From positions 62,001 to 126,000 of the forward strand of contig NZ_BCXB01000012.1 in assembly GCF_001894885.1 (NCBI RefSeq): a stretch of 64,000 bases of DNA, written 5' to 3'. Under the pieces are notes generated by a model. That model worked only from the letters and a program-made list of their open reading frames with translations. It searched no databases and was not told the origin of the DNA. Positions 16,427 through 24,151 of the stretch are shown here, piece after piece. The DNA is from Rhodococcus marinonascens NBRC 14363 (GTDB lineage: Bacteria > Actinomycetota > Actinomycetes > Mycobacteriales > Mycobacteriaceae). The position numbers and the translations under genes are program-made. How positions within the stretch are numbered: position 1 is the first letter of the stretch; every line of letters begins with the position of its first letter.

Positions 16427-16565
16427 TACCGAAGAAGTCTAGATGCGCGGCGGCGGTGAGTTCCTCGTAGTCCATCCCGAACGTCGTCGCGGCATGTCAG
16501 AAGGCCTCGATCGCGGCCTCGAGGGTGCCCACATCCGGGGCTATGCTGCGTCGATAGGCGCGTAG
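16419..16565 (-). pseudogene. Possible gene remnant overlapping the start of the membrane protein gene
   Basis: On the minus strand a frame reads RLRAYRRSIAPDVGTLEAAI, then EAF and a TGA (16499-16497), then HAATTFGMDYEELTAAAHLD-FFGNE before a TGA that overlaps the ATG of the membrane protein. Its composition is protein-like (balanced Asp/Glu, Leu, Phe, Tyr) on both sides of the internal stop, suggesting the C-terminal end of a decayed coding sequence. No family is recognised and the call is tentative. Confidence 0.3.
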
Positions 16566-16585
16566 CCGACCATTAGAGTTGTGGC

Positions 16586-17173
16586 GTGACATTCATCAAG
16601 ATCTGCGGTTTGCGTGACGAAGCCTCTGTCGATGTGGCGGTGCGCCTCGGCGTCGACGCCGTGGGTTTCGTCTTCGCCGACAGTGTCCGCCGGATATCCG
16701 CGCAGGACGCCACGCCGCTGATCCGCCGCGTCACCGGCCCAACAGTCGCAGTGGGTGTGTTCAAGGGCGCTCCCATGGCCGAGGTGATCGAGGTGGCCGA
16801 CGCGGCAGGTGTCGCCACCGTTCAGGTACACGACCTGAAGTCCGCAGACGATGTGAGCCGGCTGCACGAGGCAGGTCTCCGCGTGATCCGAGCTATAGCC
16901 GCCGGTGACGGTTCCGGCGATTTCGGCGCAGACCACCTACTGGTAGACGGGGCGACCGCGGGCGCCGGAGTGCCCTGGGACTGGGCCGGGCAGAATCGGC
17001 CGACCGGCGAGTGGATCCTCGCCGGCGGACTTCATCCGGGCAACGTGAGGATTGCCATCGATGCGACCGGCGCGTGGGGCGTCGACGTCTCGAGCGGTGT
17101 CGAATCGTTGCGGGGCGTGAAGGATGTGGCGCTGATCGAGCAATTCGTCGCCGCAGTCCGGTCCCAGGCCTGA
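16586..17173 (+). CDS. trpF: Phosphoribosylanthranilate isomerase (TrpF)
   Basis: The 195-residue TIM-barrel enzyme converts N-(5-phosphoribosyl)anthranilate to CdRP in tryptophan synthesis. TrpF hallmarks are present: KICGLRDEASVDVAV at the N-terminus with the general-base Cys (residue 6), HLLVDG with the candidate general-acid Asp, LAGGLHPGNV (phosphate loop) and GVDVSSGVES at the end. The start is GTG at 16586, fixed by the KICG motif directly after it. The gene stands alone, convergent with a hydrolase gene (stop codons two bases apart), with no other trp genes near. In many actinobacteria PriA supplies this activity, so a separate TrpF is worth noting. Confidence 0.9.
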   Translation: MTFIKICGLRDEASVDVAVRLGVDAVGFVFADSVRRISAQDATPLIRRVTGPTVAVGVFKGAPMAEVIEVADAAGVATVQVHDLKSADDVSRLHEAGLRVIRAIAAGDGSGDFGADHLLVDGATAGAGVPWDWAGQNRPTGEWILAGGLHPGNVRIAIDATGAWGVDVSSGVESLRGVKDVALIEQFVAAVRSQA

Positions 17174-17174
17174 A

Positions 17175-18071
17175 TCAGCCCGGCATCCCCGACACGGCGT
17201 CTTCTGCGTCCCAGGACGCGAGAACGGTCCGGATACCCGCAACCAGCGCGAGCGGCTGGTCGATCATCACGTGATGTCCGGCGGCGGGGATCTCGGCCAC
17301 CAGAGCGGCAGGTCCGAAACGGCGACGCATGCTGTCCATCATGGCGTCGTCGATGATGCCGTTCTCGGCGCGGAAGTAGGCGATGCGGCACCGCGGGTCG
17401 GATCCGCCCAGGTGGTCGCTGCTATCGCGGGTGAAGAAGGCGGGATCGAACTTCCACGACCACCCGCCCTCTACCTCGTGCATCGACGTCTCGGCGACGT
17501 GATACCGAACCGCGGGCACGTCCGAATCCTGGGGCGGGATGAACCGGAAACGCTGGAGAGCCTCGGCCTCTGACGGATAGACCTTCTTGGGACCGAATGC
17601 CTGCTGCTTCCGTGCCTCTTCCTCTTCCGGCGTGCGGGCTCGGACAGGCGAATCGATCAACTGGACACCAGCGAGATCCTCACCGAACAACTGGGCGGCC
17701 ACATAGGACACTATTCCGCCCATGCTGTGCCCGACGAACACGGGTTCGCCCTCGATGCCGGCGGGCTTCGCCACGGCGAGCGCTTCTTCCGCCCACTGCT
17801 CCAACCCGTATTTCGCACGCCGGTCGCTGTCGCCGTGCCCGGTGAGGTCGAGTGCGACGACGCGGCGACCGATGGCCAGCATCGGTGCCACGTGGTCCCA
17901 CCATCGGCTGTGGGCGGCCCCACCGTGCACCAACACGATCCCCGGCGATCCCGACGGACCCCACGCGCGGTAGTGGACCTGCGCACCTGCGACGTCAACC
18001 CGGCCCGTCTCGACCGGAGACGCCAACGCCGAAGTGAACCAGTGGGGCGCGGCTGTCTGCACGTTGTCCAT
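17175..18071 (-). CDS. Alpha/beta hydrolase
   Basis: The 298-residue protein has an alpha/beta-hydrolase core: VLVHGGAAHSRWWDHV oxyanion loop, LDLTGHGDSDRR, nucleophile elbow VGHSMGGIV (Ser near residue 126), a cap region around 150-215, an acid candidate in FRAENGIID and the His in PAAGHHVMIDQP. The substrate is unknown; the pattern is that of ester or lactone hydrolases. The ATG at 18071 is the first in-frame start. It is the second gene after 18109-18720 on the same strand with a 37-base gap, so they may be co-transcribed. Confidence 0.85.
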   Translation of the reverse strand: MDNVQTAAPHWFTSALASPVETGRVDVAGAQVHYRAWGPSGSPGIVLVHGGAAHSRWWDHVAPMLAIGRRVVALDLTGHGDSDRRAKYGLEQWAEEALAVAKPAGIEGEPVFVGHSMGGIVSYVAAQLFGEDLAGVQLIDSPVRARTPEEEEARKQQAFGPKKVYPSEAEALQRFRFIPPQDSDVPAVRYHVAETSMHEVEGGWSWKFDPAFFTRDSSDHLGGSDPRCRIAYFRAENGIIDDAMMDSMRRRFGPAALVAEIPAAGHHVMIDQPLALVAGIRTVLASWDAEDAVSGMPG

Positions 18072-18108
18072 TCACCGAACATACCCACAACATTCGGACG
18101 GTTCCGGC

Positions 18109-18720
18109 CTACAGCAGGTCCAGCATCGCCGTGACTGCGTACTCGGCCACCGGAAACTTGTCCGGCGAAAGATCGTGGCGCGCGCCGTCGAGTTCGACGA
18201 GGGTCGCCAACGCTGGAATCAGGTCGAGTGCAGACCGTATTTCATCTGTGGTGGCGAACGGATCCTTGGACCCGTGTACCAGTACGGACGGGGTGCGCAG
18301 TTCCTGCAGGTGCTCGGTGCGGAGCCTCTCCGGTTTGGCCGGCGGATGCAGCGGATACGACAGCAACAGGAGTGCGTCGACGAGTCCGGGCTGTTCGGCG
18401 GCGAGCATCGACGCCTGCCTGCCACCGTACGAATGCCCGCCCGCCCACACCGGCACAGTCACCAACTCCCGCATGACAGCCACCGCCGCGGCGATGCCGT
18501 CACGATCCTCCGCCGCCCTCGACGGATGCGGCGGACCCGCCGCACGGCGCTGCCGGAACGGCAGGTCGAACCGCAGGACAACAACCCCGCGATCCACGAA
18601 CCCCTCAGTCACATCCATCAGGAGCCTTGTGTTGCAATCACTTCCCGCTCCGTGCGTGAGAACGATGCCTGCCATCGGATCACTCGTCGGGCGATGCAGA
18701 TGCCCCCGGACACCCCCCAC
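18109..18720 (-). CDS. Small alpha/beta hydrolase (dienelactone hydrolase / KANL3-Tex30-like)
   Basis: The 203-residue compact hydrolase lacks a cap domain. It has VLTHGAGSDCNTRLL, RFDLPFRQ, the nucleophile elbow GGHSYGGRQAS, LVHGSKDPFAT with the acid, and LDGARHDLSP with the His, matching the KANL3/Tex30-type or dienelactone-hydrolase-like group. The start is a GTG at 18720: an in-frame stop lies shortly upstream and no ATG is available before the first strand VRGHLHRPTSD. An ATG at 18739 is out of frame. Substrate unknown. Confidence 0.75.
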   Translation of the reverse strand: MGGVRGHLHRPTSDPMAGIVLTHGAGSDCNTRLLMDVTEGFVDRGVVVLRFDLPFRQRRAAGPPHPSRAAEDRDGIAAAVAVMRELVTVPVWAGGHSYGGRQASMLAAEQPGLVDALLLLSYPLHPPAKPERLRTEHLQELRTPSVLVHGSKDPFATTDEIRSALDLIPALATLVELDGARHDLSPDKFPVAEYAVTAMLDLL

Positions 18721-18900
18721 GTTCCAGCAACTCGCTCATGCGGTTCACGGTAGTGGCACACAGCAGCACGTGACGGCCTCCGACGGTTAAATCGAACAGC
18801 CGTCGGCGTCGACCTGATCGAGCCTGACGTCGAGACAATTTGGTGGGTATCATTCAGGTTCAGCACTCGTTTGCCATCTTGTGATTCAGGTAAGGTATCG

Positions 18901-19785
18901 ATGTTTTCACTCGCTCAGCTGACCCATTTCGTCGCCGTCGCAGAGGAGTTGCACTTCGGGAGAGCCGCTGAGCGGTTGAAGATGACCCAACCGCCGCTCA
19001 GCCGGCAGATCCAGCTACTCGAGAAGGAACTGGACGTACAACTGTTCGACCGATCGAGCAGAGCCGTCAAGCTGACCCCCGCGGGTAAAGCATTTCTGTC
19101 CGACGCTCGAAGGCTTCTCCAGCAGTCCGAACGAGCGGCGCTGTCCGTCCGTAAGGCGTCAGCTGGTCGATCCGGCACGCTGAGGGTCGGTTTCACCGGT
19201 GGAAGCGTGCATTCGGGCCTGGCGATGCTGCTCGACACCGCGCGCGCCACCCTCGACGATGTCGAGGTCGACTTGCGCGAACTGGTGACTATGGGCCAGC
19301 TCGAGGCTCTGTCGGAAGGTTCGCTCGACATCGGGCTCGTGCGCCCTCCCGTCACCAGACCCGATCTGTCGTCGCGCACGCTGGTCCGCGAGTCGCTGAT
19401 CGTGGCGGTACCGAGAAACCATCCCCTGGCCCAACTCGATCGCCCGATCGATATCACCGAACTACACGGCGCGAACCTCGTGATGTATACGCCGATCGAA
19501 TCCCGCTATTTCCACGAACTGTTGTCGTCTGTGTTCCACGAGTCTTCCGTTGCACCGGTGATAACCCAATACATGACCCAGATTCACAGCATCATCGCCT
19601 TGGTCAATCTGGGCTGGGGGCTGGCCGTCGTCCCCGAATCCGCCGGCCGAATGCACTACGACGGAGTCTTGTATCAACCGCTGACCTTGCCCCGCCCCGC
19701 GCTGGTCGAACTCGACCTCGTCTGGCGGCTCAACAACGACAATCCCGCGTTGCACCGGCTGTTGTCTGCCCTCGACTCGAATTGA
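18901..19785 (+). CDS. LysR family transcriptional regulator of the glucarate genes
   Basis: The 294-residue protein is a standard LysR regulator: N-terminal winged helix FVAVAEELHFGRAAERLKMTQPPLSRQIQLLEKEL (about 10-45) and a periplasmic-binding-protein-like effector domain from about residue 90 to the end (GTLRVGFTGGS, LDIGLVRPP, LVNLGWGLAVVPES). The ATG at 18901 follows AGGTAAGG. It lies immediately upstream of, and in the same direction as, the transporter and glucarate dehydratase genes, so it probably responds to glucarate or a breakdown product. Candidate sites are repeats at 19930-19961 and a similar ATCTTGTGA at 18876-18884 before its own start. Confidence 0.9.
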   Translation: MFSLAQLTHFVAVAEELHFGRAAERLKMTQPPLSRQIQLLEKELDVQLFDRSSRAVKLTPAGKAFLSDARRLLQQSERAALSVRKASAGRSGTLRVGFTGGSVHSGLAMLLDTARATLDDVEVDLRELVTMGQLEALSEGSLDIGLVRPPVTRPDLSSRTLVRESLIVAVPRNHPLAQLDRPIDITELHGANLVMYTPIESRYFHELLSSVFHESSVAPVITQYMTQIHSIIALVNLGWGLAVVPESAGRMHYDGVLYQPLTLPRPALVELDLVWRLNNDNPALHRLLSALDSN

Positions 19786-19842
19786 TATCGGGCCACTGCC
19801 TGCGGAATACCACTTCGGCGTAGCGTGCGATTAGCTGGCAAC

Positions 19843-19961
19843 GGTATTCGGAGCCAGCCTACTAATACCTTTTTTGCATCTCAGAATCCAAAACTGATCT
19901 TGGACGAGCATAGGTTGTTCACCTACATTCGATTTTGTGAGCCGAGTCACGATCTTGTGAG
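19843..19961. promoter_or_regulatory. Regulatory region of the glucarate transporter gene with inverted and direct repeats
   Basis: In the 248-bp gap between lysR and the transporter gene there is an inverted repeat GGTATT-(15 bases)-AATACC (19843-19869). It is followed by a direct repeat CGAT(T/C)TTGTGAG at 19930-19941 and 19950-19961, spaced 20 bp (two helical turns). A related ATCTTGTGA lies before lysR itself (18876-18884). Such spacing on one DNA face suits a multimeric regulator such as LysR. Confidence 0.5.
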
Positions 19962-20033
19962 ACACCGCGGACGACTCACCCCACCCAGTCCAGTTGCGCG
20001 CTGAATCGCGAGATCGTCCGAAGGGAGTGACCG

Positions 20034-21383
20034 ATGCCGATCACTCACCCAACAAAAACCAGCCTCGACTCCGCCGTATCCAAGATCTTCCGGCGAGTGG
20101 TCCCCCTGTTCATCATCATGCTGATTTGCAATCAGCTGAACAGGTCGAACATCGGATACGCCCGCGAGTATCTCGAGGCCGATGTCGGCATCGGCGCCGC
20201 GGCATACGGATTCGGCGCAGGTGTCTTCTTCATCGCGTACGCGATTTTCGAACTTCCCAGCAACATCATGATGGAGAAGTTCGGAGCCAGGATCTGGCTC
20301 ACTCGCATCATGGTCAGCTGGGGGCTCATCTCCGCCGCCATGGTCTTCGTGCAGAACGCGGAAATGTTCTACGTACTACGGTTCCTCCTCGGCGCCGCTG
20401 AAGCAGGATTCTTCCCGGCCGTCATCTTCTACCTGGCGAAGTGGCTCCCAAACTCCCACCGAGGACGCGCCACCGCACTGTTCTTGGCCGGGTCGTCCGT
20501 GGCTGCCGCAATCTCCGGGCCCGTCTCCGGGCCACTGCTCTCGCTCAACGGTCTGCTCGGCGTACACGGTTGGCAGTGGATGTTCGGCATCGAAGGCATC
20601 CTGTCCGTTGTCGTCGGCATCATCGCCTACTTCTTCCTCGATTCCCACATCAAAGACGCCAAGTGGCTCGGCGACGACGAGAAGAGTGCGTTGTCGCAGG
20701 CCATCGACCGTGAAGAGGCCGAAAAAGCCGAAGCCTCCGGCATGGGTGACGGCCGCTCACGCTGGCGTATGCTCGCCGACCCCAAGATCATCCTGTTCTG
20801 CTGGATCTACTTCGCCATCCAACTCTCGATCTACGCGAACACCTTCTGGTTGCCCTCGATCGTGCGCCGCATCGAAGGGACCAACGACATCACCGTCGGA
20901 TTGCTGTCCTCGCTGCCGTGGATCTGCGCCGTCGTCGCGATGTACCTGTCGTCCCGAGTCGGCGACCTCACCGGCAACCGCCGACCCCTGCTGATCATCG
21001 CCCTCCTGACCGCGGCTGTCGGCACCTACCTCGCGGCCATCGCCTCACCGTGGTTGGCGCTGGTGTTCCTGTGCATCGCCGCGATGGGCTTCAAGAGCGC
21101 CAGTCCCCTGTTCTGGTCATTCCCGCAAACGATGCTCCACCCACTGGTCCTCGCTCCCGCCATCGCGGTCATCAACTCGATCGGCAACCTCGGCGGGTTC
21201 GTTGCACCCTACGGATTCGGACTCATCCAGTCCGCGACCGGCGAGGTGACCTGGGGACTGTACGCACTTGCGATCGCCTCCGCTCTCGCCGCCGCATCGG
21301 TTCTGCTCATCCACAAGAACAGCAAGCCGGCAGGGGCTGAGACCGAAGACGAACAAGAAACTGCATCCGCCACAGTCAACTGA
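20034..21383 (+). CDS. MFS transporter, anion:cation symporter (ACS) family, probable D-glucarate uptake
   Basis: The 449-residue protein has 12 predicted helices with a cytoplasmic loop around residues 210-245. The [42 protein letters not shown] pattern after helix 1 and [22 protein letters not shown] in helices 4-5 are typical of ACS-family transporters of tartrate, galactonate, phthalate and similar organic anions. Position directly between lysR and gudD, 23 bases before gudD, points to glucarate. The ATG at 20034 is preceded by AAGGGAGTG. The gene is not a close match to enterobacterial GudP by eye. Confidence 0.88.
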   Translation: MPITHPTKTSLDSAVSKIFRRVVPLFIIMLICNQLNRSNIGYAREYLEADVGIGAAAYGFGAGVFFIAYAIFELPSNIMMEKFGARIWLTRIMVSWGLISAAMVFVQNAEMFYVLRFLLGAAEAGFFPAVIFYLAKWLPNSHRGRATALFLAGSSVAAAISGPVSGPLLSLNGLLGVHGWQWMFGIEGILSVVVGIIAYFFLDSHIKDAKWLGDDEKSALSQAIDREEAEKAEASGMGDGRSRWRMLADPKIILFCWIYFAIQLSIYANTFWLPSIVRRIEGTNDITVGLLSSLPWICAVVAMYLSSRVGDLTGNRRPLLIIALLTAAVGTYLAAIASPWLALVFLCIAAMGFKSASPLFWSFPQTMLHPLVLAPAIAVINSIGNLGGFVAPYGFGLIQSATGEVTWGLYALAIASALAAASVLLIHKNSKPAGAETEDEQETASATVN

Positions 21384-21406
21384 CCCACCGACAGGAAAAC
21401 CCCAGG

Positions 21407-22753
21407 ATGAACACCTACGCATGCACACCGGTCATCACCGACATGCGAGTCATCCCCGTCGCGGGACATGACGACATGCTGCTCAATCTCAGTGGTGCTC
21501 ATGCACCGTTCTTCACCCGCAACCTCGTGGTGCTCACCGACTCGGCCGGCAACACCGGTGTCGGCGAGGTTCCTGGGGGGGAACCGATCGGCCGCACCCT
21601 CGAAGATGCTCGACCCCTCGTCGTGGGGCACAGCCTCGGCGGGTACAACGCGATCCTCGGTGGCATGCGCCGAGCCTTCGCAGGCCGAGACTCCGCTGGG
21701 CGGGGGGCGCAGACGTTCGATCTGCGGATTGCCGTCCACTCGGTCACCGCCGTCGAGTCTGCGCTGCTGGATCTGCTCGGCAAACATCTGGGTGTGCCGG
21801 TAGCGGCACTCCTCGGAGACGGGCAGCAACGCGAGCGGGTTCAGGCACTCGGCTACCTCTTCTTCGTCGGGGACCGAAACAAGACTGACCTCGCCTACCG
21901 ATCGGCAACAGATGAGGCTCCCGACGCCGACGACTGGATGCGCCTGCGCCACGAAGAGGCACTCTCCCCCGACTCCATCGTCCGACTGGCAGAAGCCGCG
22001 CACGCTCGGTACGGATTCGCCGACTTCAAGCTCAAGGGCGGCGTCCTGCCCGCGCTGGACGAGGCCGAGGCAGTCACTGCCCTAGCCGAGCGATTCCCTT
22101 CCGCCCGAATCGCATTGGATCCCAATGGTGGCTGGCTCCTGAACGATGCCATCGAAACCTGCCGCGGGCTCACCGACGTATTGGCCTACGCCGAGGATCC
22201 GGTCGGGCCCGAAGGGGGATACTCCGGCCGCGAAGTGATGTCGGAGTTCAAGCGCGCAACCGGCCTCCCCACCGCGACGAACATGATCGCTACGGACTGG
22301 CGCGAACTGGGCCACACCATCCGGTCTGCCGCCGTCGACATCCCGCTCGCTGACCCCCACTTCTGGACGATGAACGGGTCCGTACGCGTCGCCCAACTGT
22401 GCGACGCGTGGGGACTGACCTGGGGATCTCATTCGAATAACCACTTCGACGTCTCCCTCGCCATGTTCACCCACGTCGCCGCGGCCGCTCCCGGGAACAT
22501 CACCGCAATCGACACACACTGGATCTGGCAGGACGGTCAGCGGCTGACCAAGAATCCCTACACCATCACCGACGGATACCTACACGTTCCCGAAAAGTCC
22601 GGCCTCGGAGTCGAACTCGATATGGACCAAGTCGCCGCAGCGAACGAACTCCACCAACGGGAAGGACTCGGATCCCGAGACGACGCCGTCGGAATGCAAT
22701 ACCTCGTCCCGCGATGGGAATTCGATAGCAAGCGGCCCGCACTGGACCGATGA
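21407..22753 (+). CDS. gudD: D-glucarate dehydratase (enolase superfamily)
   Basis: The 448-residue protein is readily aligned with E. coli GudD over its whole length: [24 protein letters not shown] near the start, [13 protein letters not shown], the catalytic KxK in FKLKGG, the metal-ligand Asp in ALDPNGGW, the Glu in YAEDPVG, the Asn in [10 protein letters not shown] and the His in [16 protein letters not shown]. It removes water from D-glucarate to give 5-dehydro-4-deoxy-D-glucarate, using Mg2+. It completes uptake and first step of glucarate catabolism with the transporter. The next enzyme (5-dehydro-4-deoxyglucarate dehydratase or aldolase) is not in the window. Confidence 0.96.
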   Translation: MNTYACTPVITDMRVIPVAGHDDMLLNLSGAHAPFFTRNLVVLTDSAGNTGVGEVPGGEPIGRTLEDARPLVVGHSLGGYNAILGGMRRAFAGRDSAGRGAQTFDLRIAVHSVTAVESALLDLLGKHLGVPVAALLGDGQQRERVQALGYLFFVGDRNKTDLAYRSATDEAPDADDWMRLRHEEALSPDSIVRLAEAAHARYGFADFKLKGGVLPALDEAEAVTALAERFPSARIALDPNGGWLLNDAIETCRGLTDVLAYAEDPVGPEGGYSGREVMSEFKRATGLPTATNMIATDWRELGHTIRSAAVDIPLADPHFWTMNGSVRVAQLCDAWGLTWGSHSNNHFDVSLAMFTHVAAAAPGNITAIDTHWIWQDGQRLTKNPYTITDGYLHVPEKSGLGVELDMDQVAAANELHQREGLGSRDDAVGMQYLVPRWEFDSKRPALDR

Positions 22754-22802
22754 TCCCGAGGGCCGTGGGCTCGACACGGGAGACCGCACACGATGGCGGG
22801 GG

Positions 22803-22982
22803 CTACGCGGGGGCTTGATCGGCGGGTTCGACCTTCTCCACAGCGGCGCGGTCCGACTGGTTTCCTGCGATCCCTTTCGCCTCACGCTCGGCGGCCACAC
22901 GTTCTTCCATGGCATCGACGAGGTCCGCGATGCGCTGATGCTCGGGGAGGTGCTGATCATATCGACTCAGATTCGTCTTCAT
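22803..22982 (-). CDS. Small hydrophilic protein, unknown function
   Basis: This 59-residue ORF begins MKTNLSRYDQHLPEHQRIADL and is charged and helical throughout, with an Ala/Glu-rich tail. The ATG at 22982 is preceded by AAGGAG with four bases spacing, a near-ideal ribosome site, which supports it being real. It ends convergent with gudD (50 bases away). No family is recognised. It could be a small regulatory or stress protein, but nothing in the sequence shows this. Confidence 0.5.
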   Translation of the reverse strand: MKTNLSRYDQHLPEHQRIADLVDAMEERVAAEREAKGIAGNQSDRAAVEKVEPADQAPA

Positions 22983-23322
22983 CACACTCCTTCCGCTGTG
23001 CGACCGTTCGGTGTCGTTCCACGCCGGTACGCACAGTTCGAATTGTACGCCGCGGAAACGGTAAAAACCGGCACCTGCGTGTCGAACTGGACAATCGTCC
23101 TGCACTCACGCAACAACATACCAGCGAACTCTGTTGTCAAGCAACATCTTTAGGAGGTTCTCTCCGTCAATGTCGCATGGCGCAACACAAATTCCCCCAC
23201 AAAGGCGCATCCACCGCCGTCGCGAGTGCGCAATCAGTTCGATGCGCAATCGACACCGCCTCGCGAGTACACACCGCCTGCACCTCGTACTCTGGACGGG
23301 AACCGCCCGAAGGAGGACCGAT
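22983..23322. other. 340-bp divergent control region between the small ORF and pirin
   Basis: No gene is supported here. It holds the ribosome site of the small minus-strand ORF, a TTCGAA-centred near-palindrome around 23035-23050, a perfect inverted repeat TGTTG-TCAAG-CAACA at 23132-23146, and a direct repeat TGCGCAATC at 23227-23235 and 23243-23251. The pirin frame stays open upstream of its start through this region, but the codons are atypical (Arg/His-rich), so I did not extend the gene. Confidence 0.45.
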
Positions 23323-24087
23323 ATGCCGGCAGTCACCACACCTCACGTCTTCGTTCACCGCGCTGGTGACCGGCTCAAAACCAGGGTTTCCTGGTTGGAT
23401 TCGAAGCACTCGTTCTCCTTCGGCCAGCACTACGACCCGGACAACACACACCACGGACTACTCCTCGTGAACAACGACGACACCGTCTTGGCGGGACGGG
23501 GATTCGACACTCATCCGCACAAGGACATGGAGATCGTCACGTGGGTGTTGCGTGGTTCGCTCGTCCATCAGGATTCGATCGGCCACTCCGGCATCATCTA
23601 TCCCGGACTTGCGCAACGGATGAGCGCCGGCAAGGGCATCATGCATTCCGAGAAGAACGACAGCTGGCGCCTCGGGGGTGAGCAGCATCACGAACCGGCG
23701 CATTTTGTGCAGATGTGGGTGGTACCCGACGAATCCGGCCTCACACCGAGCTACGAACAACTCGAGATCGAGGATGAAGTTCTCAAGGGCGGTCTGGTCG
23801 TCGTTGCGTCCGGAATGACTGATTACCAGGATAATTCGGCGATTCGAATCAACAACAAGTACGCGGCCCTGCATGTTGCGCGGGTCTTCCCGGATAAACC
23901 GGTAGCCCTGCCCGAGGCACCCTTCCTCCACGTCTTCGTGGCCCGTGGCACTGCTGAGATGGAGGGCGTCGGCACACTGTATGAGGGTGATGCCGTCCGC
24001 GCGAACGCTTCGGGTGGTCAGCAGATCTCGTCCGATTCTGGCGCCGAAGTCCTCGTCTGGGAGATGCACGCCCGCATCGGCGGATAA
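23323..24087 (+). CDS. Pirin family protein
   Basis: The 254-residue bicupin has the pirin core in its first half: FSFGQHYDPDNTHHGLLLVNNDDTVLAGRGFDTHPHKDMEIVTWVLRG-type sequence with the metal ligands of the HPH and the later His/Glu (VHQDS, IMHSEKN). The second cupin is shorter and lacks clear ligands, as usual. Bacterial pirins act as quercetinase-like dioxygenases or as metabolic regulators; the role here is not known. ATG 23323 follows GAAGGAGGA and gives a start MPAVTTPHVFVHRAGDR expected for pirins. It is followed after 64 bases by the M13 peptidase gene. Confidence 0.93.
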   Translation: MPAVTTPHVFVHRAGDRLKTRVSWLDSKHSFSFGQHYDPDNTHHGLLLVNNDDTVLAGRGFDTHPHKDMEIVTWVLRGSLVHQDSIGHSGIIYPGLAQRMSAGKGIMHSEKNDSWRLGGEQHHEPAHFVQMWVVPDESGLTPSYEQLEIEDEVLKGGLVVVASGMTDYQDNSAIRINNKYAALHVARVFPDKPVALPEAPFLHVFVARGTAEMEGVGTLYEGDAVRANASGGQQISSDSGAEVLVWEMHARIGG

Positions 24088-24151
24088 TTTCCCGGAATAT
24101 TCTGCGCGCAACGGTGGACCGCCCGTGGAGGGACGGTGTAAGGATGGACAG

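Noticed and set aside
23134-23322. Longer pirin start with an Arg/His-rich N-terminus
   Set aside because: Codon use is atypical and a strong ribosome site lies just before the ATG at 23323.
23170-23322. Cysteine-responsive leader peptide before pirin
   Set aside because: An RLHL stretch is present but there is no run of Cys codons at the end and no sulfur gene follows.
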